A stretch of DNA of 14,340 nucleotides from an uncultured Collinsella sp. (GTDB lineage Bacteria; Actinomycetota; Coriobacteriia; Coriobacteriales; Coriobacteriaceae), in contig CALFGH010000114.1 in the NCBI GenBank assembly GCA_937958315.1, positions 1 through 14,340 on the forward strand. The letters run 5' to 3'. A program made the translations under genes and the position numbers. The notes beneath the pieces were generated by a model. The model was given only the letters and a program-made list of their open reading frames with translations. It was not told the origin of the DNA and ran no database searches. Below are positions 7,083 through 13,235 of the stretch, one piece after another; the stretch's first letter is position 1; the number at the start of each line of letters is the position of its first letter.

Positions 7083-7752
7083 GGCAGAAAGGAGAGGGCT
7101 TGCTCTCGGACGCAAAAAGCAAACGAGAGCAAAACGAAAGCGCCATCTGATTGTGTCCAACGGCAGGGTGACCGAAACCGAATACTTCAACTTCCTAATT
7201 AATGAAATGGATGTTCGCGGAAGTGTGCGATATAGGTATATCGACGGAGATCCACTAAAGGTAGCGAAGAAGGTGTCCCGTGAGCTCGAGTCAGATAAAA
7301 AGGCCGTTAAAGCAGGCGAAATAGACGAACTAAGTTCTGTATGGATTGTTGTTGACTCGGACGAGTTCAGGAATCTAGCTGCTGCAGAGCGCGAAGCTAG
7401 GGTCAAAGGAGTCAAACTTGCAATTTCCAATCCATGTTTTGAAGTATGGCTTATTGACCACGTTTCGCCATGCTCTGAAAGTTATGCATCGACTCCTCAA
7501 TGCGAGAAACGGGCCCGCGATCTTGGCCTACTAAAATCCACAGACCCCAACAGGTCGTCCGCGTCAAAGTACAAGTCTGTAAATCTAGAAATGATTAGCG
7601 GCAACAAGGGCCAGGCTTTAGTCAACGCTGCTAAGCACAATACAGCTGAAAAGCGTCGCATAAGACAGAGCAATCCGGACAACGTCTCCTCTTATCAAGT
7701 GTGGACGGACTTGCCCGAACTTATAACTGACGTATTTGATTCTGGTAAATAA
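7075..7752 (+). CDS. RloB/AbiLii-type Toprim-like effector with Glu-to-Asn substitution
   Basis: 225 aa. RloB family, the usual partner of RloA/AbiLi ATPases. A basic N-terminus (RKKQTRAKRKR) leads into LIVSNGRVTETEYFNF (25-40), then WIVVDSDEF (90-98) with the D-x-D pair, and AISNPCFEVWLIDH (116-129), the hallmark SNPxFExW block, ending with a conserved VWTDLPELI tail. In most members I know, the first motif reads cEGxxTE, with the Glu acting as the Toprim catalytic acid. Here the codon is AAC (Asn29), not reachable from GAA or GAG by one base change, so it is unlikely to be a read error. Either this clade uses another residue (E34 or E36 lie near) or activity is changed. ATG 7075 lies in the ATPase's last codons with AAGAAGG upstream. 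Confidence 0.85.
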   Translation: MAKAERRGLALGRKKQTRAKRKRHLIVSNGRVTETEYFNFLINEMDVRGSVRYRYIDGDPLKVAKKVSRELESDKKAVKAGEIDELSSVWIVVDSDEFRNLAAAEREARVKGVKLAISNPCFEVWLIDHVSPCSESYASTPQCEKRARDLGLLKSTDPNRSSASKYKSVNLEMISGNKGQALVNAAKHNTAEKRRIRQSNPDNVSSYQVWTDLPELITDVFDSGK

Positions 7753-7754
7753 CG

Positions 7755-7799
7755 GGAGATGGAGCACGCGCATTTAATCGCGCGGGCTCCATCTCCTTT
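7755..7799 (+). terminator. Strong intrinsic terminator after the RloA/RloB operon
   Basis: An 11-bp stem GGAGATGGAGC (7755-7765) pairs with GCTCCATCTCC (7786-7796). It is extended inward, past one A/G mismatch, by CGCGC/GCGCG around an 8-base loop. A short TTT follows, three bases after the operon's stop. It marks the end of the A+T-rich cargo block. Confidence 0.85.
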
Positions 7800-7951
7800 C
7801 ACCGACTGGCAAAACGATTTACACCTAATTTTGGGATTCAATCACAGTCTTTTAGCTTGTCCGTGCCTTGATCTCGCTACACTAATAGCTACTGCTACCG
7901 GGGCATTTTCTGGTGCAGCTTCCATTGGCTCTTGCGAAGATCGGAGCGGCT

Positions 7952-9046
7952 ATGTTTGCTACCGCGTTCCACACCAGCCGTCACTACATTCTGCTTACTG
8001 TCATGGCCTGCCTATGCGTTTTGCTGGGCGGGCCTTCTTATGCCGCGGGCGCGGAGAGCCTGTTCATTGCGGGCGACACGTACTGCGAACCGGACGTGTC
8101 GGGTCCCGGATGGACTTGGACAGATAAAGATCATCTTGAGCTTAACGGCTATGCGGGCGAGGCCATCGGCGCCGACGGCGACCTAGTGGTGACGCTTGTG
8201 GGGCAAAGCTCCGTGGTCGAGACGCAAGCGCCCGATGCGGACATTTCCATGAGCGGCATGGAGGTGTGGGGAAATCTTACGCTTTGCGGCTCCGGCTCGC
8301 TCACGGCGACGGGTTCGCAATGCGGGATCCATGTGTCCCAGGCGCTGGTGGTGGACGGCTGCACGGTCGATGCCAGGGCCGACGGGACAGGCGTTCTTGA
8401 CCAGGCTGTTGCCGGCATTGCCGCAGGCAGCTTGACAGTACGCGGCGGAGGGCGCGTTGTTGCCGCGGGCGCGGGATCCGATGCGGGCTTGCGCTTTTAT
8501 GGCGTGCGCTTGCTCGACGAGGGATTTGGGACAGACGCAGCGAGCAAGACGCTTGCTGTGGATGCGTCCCGGCTGGATGCAACCGGTACGGACGCCGGCG
8601 TTGCCTGCGATCGTGGATCGCTCGTTGCCGCGCACTTTGTGACGCCTGCAGGCGGAGCCTTTAGCGCTGCTAGCGTGGTGGATGCTGACGGGGCTGTGGC
8701 CACGCATGTGGTAATTGAGCCCGATGGCGCCACCTCGCCGTCGGGGGAGCCCGTTACACCCGGCGGCGAGGTGCCGGGGGATGGCACGGGCAATCCTACT
8801 GGTGGCGCCGACCCGGCTACGGGTCAACCCGGTGCGGAGCCGGCAACGGATCCTGCGGTGAAACCCGCGGCTACGTCGACCAAGACAACGGCCACCAAGA
8901 CCACAGTCACCAAGACGGCCAGGCCCAAATCCACTATGGCAACAACATCGGCGCTTCCCAAGACCGGCGACAGCCACTGGATAGCTGCCTCCTTAACGCT
9001 ATTCCTGCTGGGGACAGTGCTTCTGAGCGCCGCATATCGCTGCTGA
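7952..9046 (+). CDS. LPxTG cell-wall-anchored surface protein
   Basis: 364 aa. Signal peptide: short N-region with R10 and H11, hydrophobic core YILLTVMACLCVLLGG (12-27), likely cleavage near PSYAAG (28-33). The exported region (about 35-258) is rich in G, D, V, T and S, with repeated short strand-turn units (NLTLCGSGSLTATGS, GSLTVRGGGRVVAAG), suggesting a beta-helix or stacked beta fold. A Pro/Gly/Thr/Lys linker follows (about 259-334). The sortase signal LPKTGD is at 335-340, then a hydrophobic helix and a short RC tail. ATG 7952 is chosen because GGAG lies 5 bases before it and it yields a normal signal peptide; GTG 7913 would add 13 poor residues. High GC, host-like. Ligand unknown. Three early cysteines (C45, C112, C124) could form disulphides. 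Confidence 0.85.
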   Translation: MFATAFHTSRHYILLTVMACLCVLLGGPSYAAGAESLFIAGDTYCEPDVSGPGWTWTDKDHLELNGYAGEAIGADGDLVVTLVGQSSVVETQAPDADISMSGMEVWGNLTLCGSGSLTATGSQCGIHVSQALVVDGCTVDARADGTGVLDQAVAGIAAGSLTVRGGGRVVAAGAGSDAGLRFYGVRLLDEGFGTDAASKTLAVDASRLDATGTDAGVACDRGSLVAAHFVTPAGGAFSAASVVDADGAVATHVVIEPDGATSPSGEPVTPGGEVPGDGTGNPTGGADPATGQPGAEPATDPAVKPAATSTKTTATKTTVTKTARPKSTMATTSALPKTGDSHWIAASLTLFLLGTVLLSAAYRC

Positions 9047-9098
9047 TGCGGCACGACGCACCTGGCTGCGATACAAGAGCTCTGTAGGAGCTTTAAGG

Positions 9099-9128
9099 GC
9101 AACGCTTTCGGCAAGGGAGCGTTGCTAT
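9099..9128 (+). terminator. Intrinsic terminator after the surface protein gene
   Basis: GCAACGCT (9099-9106) pairs perfectly with AGCGTTGC (9118-9125) around an 11-base loop, followed by TATTTAT. It is moderately strong. Confidence 0.65.
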
Positions 9129-9293
9129 TTATACATGCAATGTCTAACGTGCAGCCATATGCGTTTCCGCAACAAGGACTATCGCATGTGCAGCCAGCCG
9201 GCAGGGTTCGCGTCTTATTGGGTTAATTCAATTCACCTCGTGTTAAACCCACTCCGTTCTTTATACTCAAATGCAGACAGTGAGGAGGTAGTC

Positions 9294-9710
9294 ATGTTTT
9301 GGAGCTACGTTCAGCTTGATGATGGCACCCAGGTTGCCTACTCAGAGACAAGAGAAGATGGAACCGTTCGCGTAGCCGTCGAGCGCCCGGTTGACTTTGG
9401 CTTTGACCATGCGGAATGCTTCTTGCCTGCGGTCAAATGGTTCAACGTCGAAGGATTTACTGCTGATGACCTCAATTTCTTGACAGAATTTGTTAGATCA
9501 AACGCCCCGTTTATCTTCGAGCTCGCCGAACGCCAAAAGCCGGACCGGCGGTTTCGGCGCTGGCCCTCTGACGTTCTACTGTTGAACACCCAATTGAGAC
9601 ATGATTTCACTTACCGACATATCCACTGCTGCCACCCGCGTGCTAGCTCAATACGACGTCAGCGAGGCATATTTGTTTGGCTCGTTTGCCCGAGGCGAGC
9701 AGACGCATGA
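9294..9710 (+). CDS. Small conserved-looking protein overlapping an MNT gene; C-terminus possibly frameshifted
   Basis: Start at ATG 9294 with a good GAGGAGG site (9282-9288); the frame stays open from 9135 but earlier codons have no ribosome site. The product would be 138 aa. Residues 1-80 look like a real small acidic protein (MFWSYVQLDDGTQVAYSETR..., then FTADDLNFLTEFVRSNAPFI, FELAER). From about residue 81 it turns into Arg-rich low-quality sequence and runs 110 bases into the next gene. One of the other two frames would close it earlier (for example at TGA 9570-9572 or 9582-9584). So I suspect either a frameshift near 9535 or a genuinely long overlap. Function not recognised. The likely -10 is TATACT at 9262-9267. 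It probably forms one transcript with the MNT gene. Confidence 0.6.
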   Translation: MFWSYVQLDDGTQVAYSETREDGTVRVAVERPVDFGFDHAECFLPAVKWFNVEGFTADDLNFLTEFVRSNAPFIFELAERQKPDRRFRRWPSDVLLLNTQLRHDFTYRHIHCCHPRASSIRRQRGIFVWLVCPRRADA

Positions 9711-9900
9711 TAGCGATATCGATCTGCGTCTTGTTTGCGGCGACAACGTGACGTTTGGCACGCTTTACGAACTCTCCCATGAGCTCGAAATGGAACTTGG
9801 GCGAAAGGTTGATATCATCACTAACCCACCAGGGCACATGCGCCCGGCCTTCCGCAAAAGCATCGAGCAGGATGAGGTGCGTGTCTATGAAACACCGTAA
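9601..9900 (+). CDS. MNT-type minimal nucleotidyltransferase
   Basis: 99 aa, a normal size for the family. It has the pol-beta-like signature GSFARGEQTHDSDIDL (27-42): G27-S28, then acids D39 and D41, with the third acid D71 in KVDIIT (69-74). All catalytic residues are therefore present. MNT proteins are usually antitoxins of MNT-HEPN pairs, where they transfer AMP to the HEPN RNase. No HEPN gene sits beside this one, so it is either an orphan or has an unusual partner. ATG 9601 lacks a good ribosome site and lies inside the upstream frame, suggesting translational coupling. The stop overlaps the next start by 14 bases. Confidence 0.82.
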   Translation: MISLTDISTAATRVLAQYDVSEAYLFGSFARGEQTHDSDIDLRLVCGDNVTFGTLYELSHELEMELGRKVDIITNPPGHMRPAFRKSIEQDEVRVYETP

Positions 9901-10075
9901 GAAGGACGAGGGGTTTGCGAATACCAGCCCTCAACCTATTCCTTCCAAAGAACCCAACCCGGAGGCCCTCGAGGCCATCCGCGAAGGCGACGCATTCTTT
10001 GCGACGGGGGAGTGCGGCCGCTTCGACAACGGCGTCGACCTTATCGATGCAGCCCTAAAAGCTCCTGAAGTGTGA
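9887..10075 (+). CDS. 62-aa protein resembling the C-terminal part of a RelB/DinJ-like antitoxin
   Basis: ATG 9887 lies 14 bases inside the MNT gene end, with GAGG 7 or more bases upstream. A Lys/Pro-rich lead (MKHRKKDEGFANTSPQPIPS) is followed by NPEALEAIREGDAFFATGE and FDNGVDLIDAAL. The latter resembles the toxin-wrapping C-terminal half of RelB/DinJ antitoxins (PNAETLxAxEEGE... then a D/E-rich helix). The DNA-binding ribbon-helix-helix half is absent and no toxin gene follows; the transcript ends at a terminator. It may be a trimmed antitoxin or an unrelated accessory of the MNT protein. Confidence 0.5.
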   Translation: MKHRKKDEGFANTSPQPIPSKEPNPEALEAIREGDAFFATGECGRFDNGVDLIDAALKAPEV

Positions 10076-10121
10076 GAGAATTTAACAACCGAAGAGACGG
10101 TCGTCTTGGAGGTGCCAGATC

Positions 10122-10146
10122 GGCGAGGTACGTACCTCGCCATTTT
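10122..10146 (+). terminator. Intrinsic terminator (perfect 20-bp palindrome)
   Basis: GGCGAGGTAC (10122-10131) is followed directly by its exact complement GTACCTCGCC (10132-10141), then ATTTTT. It closes the MNT cluster. Confidence 0.8.
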
Positions 10147-10257
10147 TGTACGATTTGAATCAAATGTCTAAGCATTTGAACCTGCATATCGACGAGGTCG
10201 GCACTAGGGATAAGCCTTTTCTGCCTAGCGGCAGGCTAAATTCGCGATATCCTTCAT

Positions 10258-10267
10258 GTGTTATACT
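10258..10267 (+). promoter_or_regulatory. Candidate extended -10 promoter of the second ATPase operon
   Basis: TGTTATACT (10259-10267) fits the extended -10 form TGnTATAAT, about 40 bp before ATG 10308. No clear -35 is seen, which is tolerated by extended -10 promoters. Confidence 0.4.
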
Positions 10268-10307
10268 TGAGCCATAAATTCTGTTTCAAGTATTCGAAAG
10301 GCTTGAG

Positions 10308-11483
10308 ATGAAGTTGTTAAAGGTTTGCTTCGACCATCTCACGATGTTCGAAGACGGGTTATTCGATATCGATTTGTTCGCCTCCGACCGCGTGACGGCC
10401 TCCGATGAGTCGGCTTTCGAACTGGCGGACCATCTCTACGTGAATAGCGTCGTTGCGCTGGCGGGCATTAACGCTACGGGCAAGACAACAGCACTGAACC
10501 TGCTGGAGCTCGCCTGCCGCATTGTTGACGGCTCTCCGGCGCGCGGCGGCGGGCTCCCATCAACGTTCCCCGCCGCGTTCGACGGCCCGTCCAAGCTCAA
10601 GTGCGTCATATGGCACGTAGATCGTCTTTACTTGCTCGAGTCGGTGCTGCAGACTGTCGAAGGAGGCGACGACGGTCCCGAGCTGACGTTCTCCGATGAG
10701 GTGATTTCTTCGCTGCCAGCCAAGGCCCTCAAGCGCTCGACCCTGGCATCCTGGGCCGAAATCGAGAAACTCGCGTCCCCGCTGTGCGACCGTGCTCAGA
10801 TGCCGGACTCTTGGGCGGCGCTTACGCCGCCTGACGTTTCCGTCGCAGCCGCTGTGCTCGCCAAGGACTTCGGCCATCGCATCCGAGCGATAGCATTGCG
10901 CGACGGTGGCTTCCGCCTCACTGAGCAATTCAACGGTCTCGACGACGTGCTTCGTGTTTTCGACTCTGGCATCGAGCACCTCGAGGTCCGGGACTCCGGT
11001 CGCGCCTTCGTACTGACGTTTACAGGTCGCGAGCCCATCACGATCTCCGAGCGGGGGCTCACCGAGGTACTCTCCTCCGGCACTGTACGTGGCCTAGGGC
11101 TGGTGCAGCGCGCAATGAGGGTCCTGCGCTCCGGCGGCTACCTTTTAGTCGACGAGGTGGAGAACCACCTTAACCGCCAACTGGTTAACGTCGTGCTTGA
11201 TCTGTTTGCCGCCCGCGGGACCAACCCCAACGGCGCGACGCTGGTTTTCACGACTCACTACCCGCAGCTCCTCGATCACGTGCACCGCAAGGACAACGTG
11301 TTCTTTCTCGCCCGACGCAACAGCGGTGCGCGCGTGGTGAAGTACGCCGACCGCGTGAAACGCATCGAGAACAAGAAATCGGAGGTATTCGCCTCGAACT
11401 TTGTGAAGGGGACCGCTCCGCGCTACGCCGACGTGCGCGCGCTTAAAGAGCTCGTCGCAGAGGAGGTGTCCGATGAGCGGTGA
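10308..11483 (+). CDS. AAA ATPase of an OLD/AAA15-like two-gene system
   Basis: 391 aa. An SMC/ABC-like ATPase distinct from the 5787 gene. Walker A is GINATGKT (53-60), the signature-like segment is LSSGTVRGLGL (255-265), Walker B is YLLVDEVENHLN (278-289), and the H-loop is FTTHYPQLLD (314-323), with VFFLAR (331-336) after it as in other AAA15 ATPases. The middle (about 80-240) is lineage-specific, without a coiled coil I can see. ATG 10308 has GAAAGG at 6-base spacing. It overlaps the next gene by 11 bases and GAGGAGG within it serves that gene. The high GC is like the surface-protein gene and unlike the first ATPase operon, so the two systems have separate histories. Expected role: sensor and hub of an anti-phage pair (inference by family). 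Confidence 0.85.
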   Translation: MKLLKVCFDHLTMFEDGLFDIDLFASDRVTASDESAFELADHLYVNSVVALAGINATGKTTALNLLELACRIVDGSPARGGGLPSTFPAAFDGPSKLKCVIWHVDRLYLLESVLQTVEGGDDGPELTFSDEVISSLPAKALKRSTLASWAEIEKLASPLCDRAQMPDSWAALTPPDVSVAAAVLAKDFGHRIRAIALRDGGFRLTEQFNGLDDVLRVFDSGIEHLEVRDSGRAFVLTFTGREPITISERGLTEVLSSGTVRGLGLVQRAMRVLRSGGYLLVDEVENHLNRQLVNVVLDLFAARGTNPNGATLVFTTHYPQLLDHVHRKDNVFFLARRNSGARVVKYADRVKRIENKKSEVFASNFVKGTAPRYADVRALKELVAEEVSDER

Positions 11484-12003
11484 TAACGGTTTTCGCTTTG
11501 CGGGATATCATCCGATCATCTCCTGCGAGGGAACAGCGGAACAGGTGGCCGTGGACATTCTCCTCGAGTCGGATGCGCTCGTCTTTTCAGAGGCCGACGT
11601 CGTGGACGTCACCCGCCTGCGCAAAGCCTCCGATATCCAAGATAACTACCTCAACTTAGACTATGACTGGCCAGTCTGCATCGTCAGGGTGCTGGACTCG
11701 AGGAAAGAACGCTTCAAACTCGGCAACCTGTACGCCGGCCGCTTCCCGGTGGTTAGCTACGTGACCCATCCCGAGATAGAGGTGCTAGCCATTATTCGAG
11801 AGGGCTCGTGGAGACGCTGGCACGGCGGACGCATGAAACCGAGCGACTTCTGCAAACAGGAGCTCGGCATGCGCGAGGTGAAGAGAGAAGGCTTCCTAAG
11901 AGATTATTGGGATGCCGATTCGCTTACGGCCGCCGCCAGGGAATACAGGCGTCTTTCGAAAATCCCCAAGGGCGAGTTGTGCCTGGCAGACCTCATCCGG
12001 TAA
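11473..12003 (+). CDS. Small Toprim-like partner of the second ATPase
   Basis: 176 aa. PIISCEGTAEQVAVDIL (14-30) matches the Toprim first motif with E19-G20. VCIVRVLDSRKERFKL (68-83) holds a candidate second acid, D75. VSYVTHPEIEVLAIIREG (94-111) corresponds in place and form to the SNPxFExW block of RloB and the matching block of AriB-like proteins. The C-terminal half is basic and aromatic (SWRRWHGGR). I infer a reduced Toprim/RloB-superfamily effector released by the ATPase; I do not know a named family for it. Start at ATG 11473 inside the ATPase end, with GAGGAGG at 11461-11467. A weak hairpin (12008-12022) lacking a U tract follows. Confidence 0.65.
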   Translation: MSGDNGFRFAGYHPIISCEGTAEQVAVDILLESDALVFSEADVVDVTRLRKASDIQDNYLNLDYDWPVCIVRVLDSRKERFKLGNLYAGRFPVVSYVTHPEIEVLAIIREGSWRRWHGGRMKPSDFCKQELGMREVKREGFLRDYWDADSLTAAAREYRRLSKIPKGELCLADLIR

Positions 12004-12348
12004 AGGCTTGCAGCCACTGCAATACCCATAACGTTTCCTAAGACTACCGGCTGCCGCTTGATTGCCCTTTTCTGGGTGCTTTTCTTGCCATGCACACCAC
12101 AGCCATAACGCCTGTTTCCGGAAGTGCGGGGAAAATCGGAACCAGCCGAGCGCAAACCAAATTTTGGCGTCAAAACCGCAGGTCTCGAAAGGGTATAACC
12201 AGGGTCTGGTTGGCGGAACTCGGTCTTTCCCCGCACTTCCGAACTCGGAGAGTCTTAGAAGCCAGTATTGAATATCGGCAGCCACTTGCCGAAAACCCGT
12301 TTGAGGGAATCCGTATCGTCGATATCATTCGAGAGGGGATGACGGGCG
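12004..12348. other. Intergenic stretch holding an inverted-repeat element and a possible gene tail
   Basis: This stretch separates the second ATPase operon from the HTH gene. It contains the inverted-repeat element described separately. From about 12244 a plus frame reads RTRRVLEASIEYRQPLAENP and FEGIRIVDIIREGM with good codons, ending at TGA 12366-12368, 20 bases inside the HTH gene. This looks like the end of a gene whose front is missing or replaced by the repeat. No RNA gene was recognised beyond that. Confidence 0.45.
12119..12241. repeat. 123-bp element with 16-bp perfect inverted repeats and internal hairpins
   Basis: CGGAAGTGCGGGGAAA (12119-12134) is the exact inverse complement of 12226-12241. 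Inside lie three short hairpins: TCGG/CCGA (12136-12149), TTTTG/CAAAA (12162-12175) and AACCA/TGGTT (12197-12211). The whole could fold as a multi-arm structure on either strand. It is compatible with a MITE or REP-like dispersed repeat. No target-site duplication is evident. Confidence 0.6.
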
Positions 12349-13038
12349 ATGACTCACGCTTACAGTGAGATGTATCTCGAGGATGCCATGAGAACACTAG
12401 GCGAGGCGGTCGATTTTGCCCTCTGTGACCAAGGGCTGACTCCAGCCGAGTTGACGGCGATCCTGTCGAACGCTTTAGAGATGAAACAGTTTGAGCGCGG
12501 TATGCCTCGCGTCGTCTGCGGCATGTCGGGCGACGAGCTCGCGCGCGCTATTATCGCCCATGCGGGACTGACCCCCGTCAAATGCAGGGAGACCTATCCG
12601 TTCGACCGTTCGCCTCAGTATTGGGCGGGCTGGGTTTTGGCCTATGCGCAATGGATGAGCAGCTTGGGCTTTAATGAGCTACTCGAATTCGCCCCGCTCG
12701 ATTGGATAATCGGTTCGTATCATCCGCTTCACGAGGCCTCCGAAGACAAATTCGCCCAGATTGTCATTGAAAAATGGAACAACGCCCAGGCAGACAAAAA
12801 GGGCCTCAAAGCGGCACGAAAGGCGGCCGGCCTAACGCAAAAACAGCTCGCTGCCCAATCGGGGGTAAAACTTCGCGCCATACAACTCTACGAGCAGAAC
12901 CAGCTTGACCTACGCCGTGCCTCGGTCTCCTCGGCATTGGCGCTCGCAAACACCCTGGACTGCACACTCGAAGACCTCGTCTGGCAACCGATCGCCCTGG
13001 AGTACGAGTCGCAGGCTATTCCGTCCGTAAAGCTATAG
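12349..13038 (+). CDS. HTH (XRE) protein with N-terminal antitoxin-like domain
   Basis: 229 aa. The N-terminal domain (about 4-145) has YLEDAMRTLGEAVDFAL, GMPRVVCGMSGDELARAII, RSPQYWAGWVLAYAQW and HPLHEASEDKF. These recall, from memory, XRE proteins of gut bacteria found beside DUF3990/DUF3791 toxin-type genes. The C-terminal XRE helix-turn-helix runs about 153-211 (LKAARKAAGLTQKQLAAQSG, then KLRAIQLYEQNQ), ending with a TLDCTLEDLVW tail. It probably binds its own promoter and neutralises a toxin. No intact DUF3990-like partner is present; only a possible gene tail overlaps its start. GAGAGGGG precedes ATG 12349. The downstream Fic module begins 11 bases later, so they may be co-transcribed. 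Confidence 0.75.
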   Translation: MTHAYSEMYLEDAMRTLGEAVDFALCDQGLTPAELTAILSNALEMKQFERGMPRVVCGMSGDELARAIIAHAGLTPVKCRETYPFDRSPQYWAGWVLAYAQWMSSLGFNELLEFAPLDWIIGSYHPLHEASEDKFAQIVIEKWNNAQADKKGLKAARKAAGLTQKQLAAQSGVKLRAIQLYEQNQLDLRRASVSSALALANTLDCTLEDLVWQPIALEYESQAIPSVKL

Positions 13039-13049
13039 AGGAGGTAGAC

Positions 13050-13235
13050 ATGCCTCGGAGCCATGTTCAACAAGATGACGGCGCTGATTGCGTTGCTCAA
13101 GAAGATCATTCAACTGCGCACGTGGCAAATTCAGCATCACCGATTTTGCTCGACGGCGCCACGTCAATCGACGAAGCTATTCGGCTGACCATTTCGGGCA
13201 TACCCAACGCGCTCAGGCTCTTGGAGAACTCATGA
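13050..13235 (+). CDS. 61-aa putative antitoxin upstream of the Fic/Doc toxin
   Basis: ATG 13050 has an excellent GAGGAGG site (13038-13044). The product is acidic at first (MPRSHVQQDDGADCVAQEDH) and then has TSIDEAIRLTISGIPNALRL near the C-terminus. Its TGA (13233-13235) overlaps the Fic start as ATGA, the usual antitoxin-toxin coupling. It has no recognisable Phd fold, and the [S/T]xxxE[G/N] Fic-inhibitory motif is not evident (TSIDEA comes closest, ending in Ala). It is called an antitoxin from position only; a frameshifted or partial gene is possible because a neighbouring frame is also open here. Confidence 0.5.
   Translation: MPRSHVQQDDGADCVAQEDHSTAHVANSASPILLDGATSIDEAIRLTISGIPNALRLLENS

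Noticed and set aside
7913..7951. GTG start for the surface protein
   Set aside because: ATG 7952 has a nearer GGAG and gives a better signal peptide; the GTG has no purine-rich site at a suitable distance.
8183..8977. Long minus-strand open frame (264 codons) antisense to the surface protein
   Set aside because: The translation is Arg/Gly/His-rich without domain features, as expected from antisense of a GC-rich gene. The plus strand has a signal peptide and LPKTG motif.
10560..10979. Minus-strand frame (139 codons) antisense to the second ATPase
   Set aside because: The sense strand carries complete Walker A and B motifs; the antisense product has no domain and no ribosome site.
13088..13231. 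N-terminal extension of the Fic/Doc protein
   Set aside because: The open frame lies within the coupled 61-aa gene, the translation is Arg/His/Ser-rich, and ATG 13232 forms the usual ATGA overlap.
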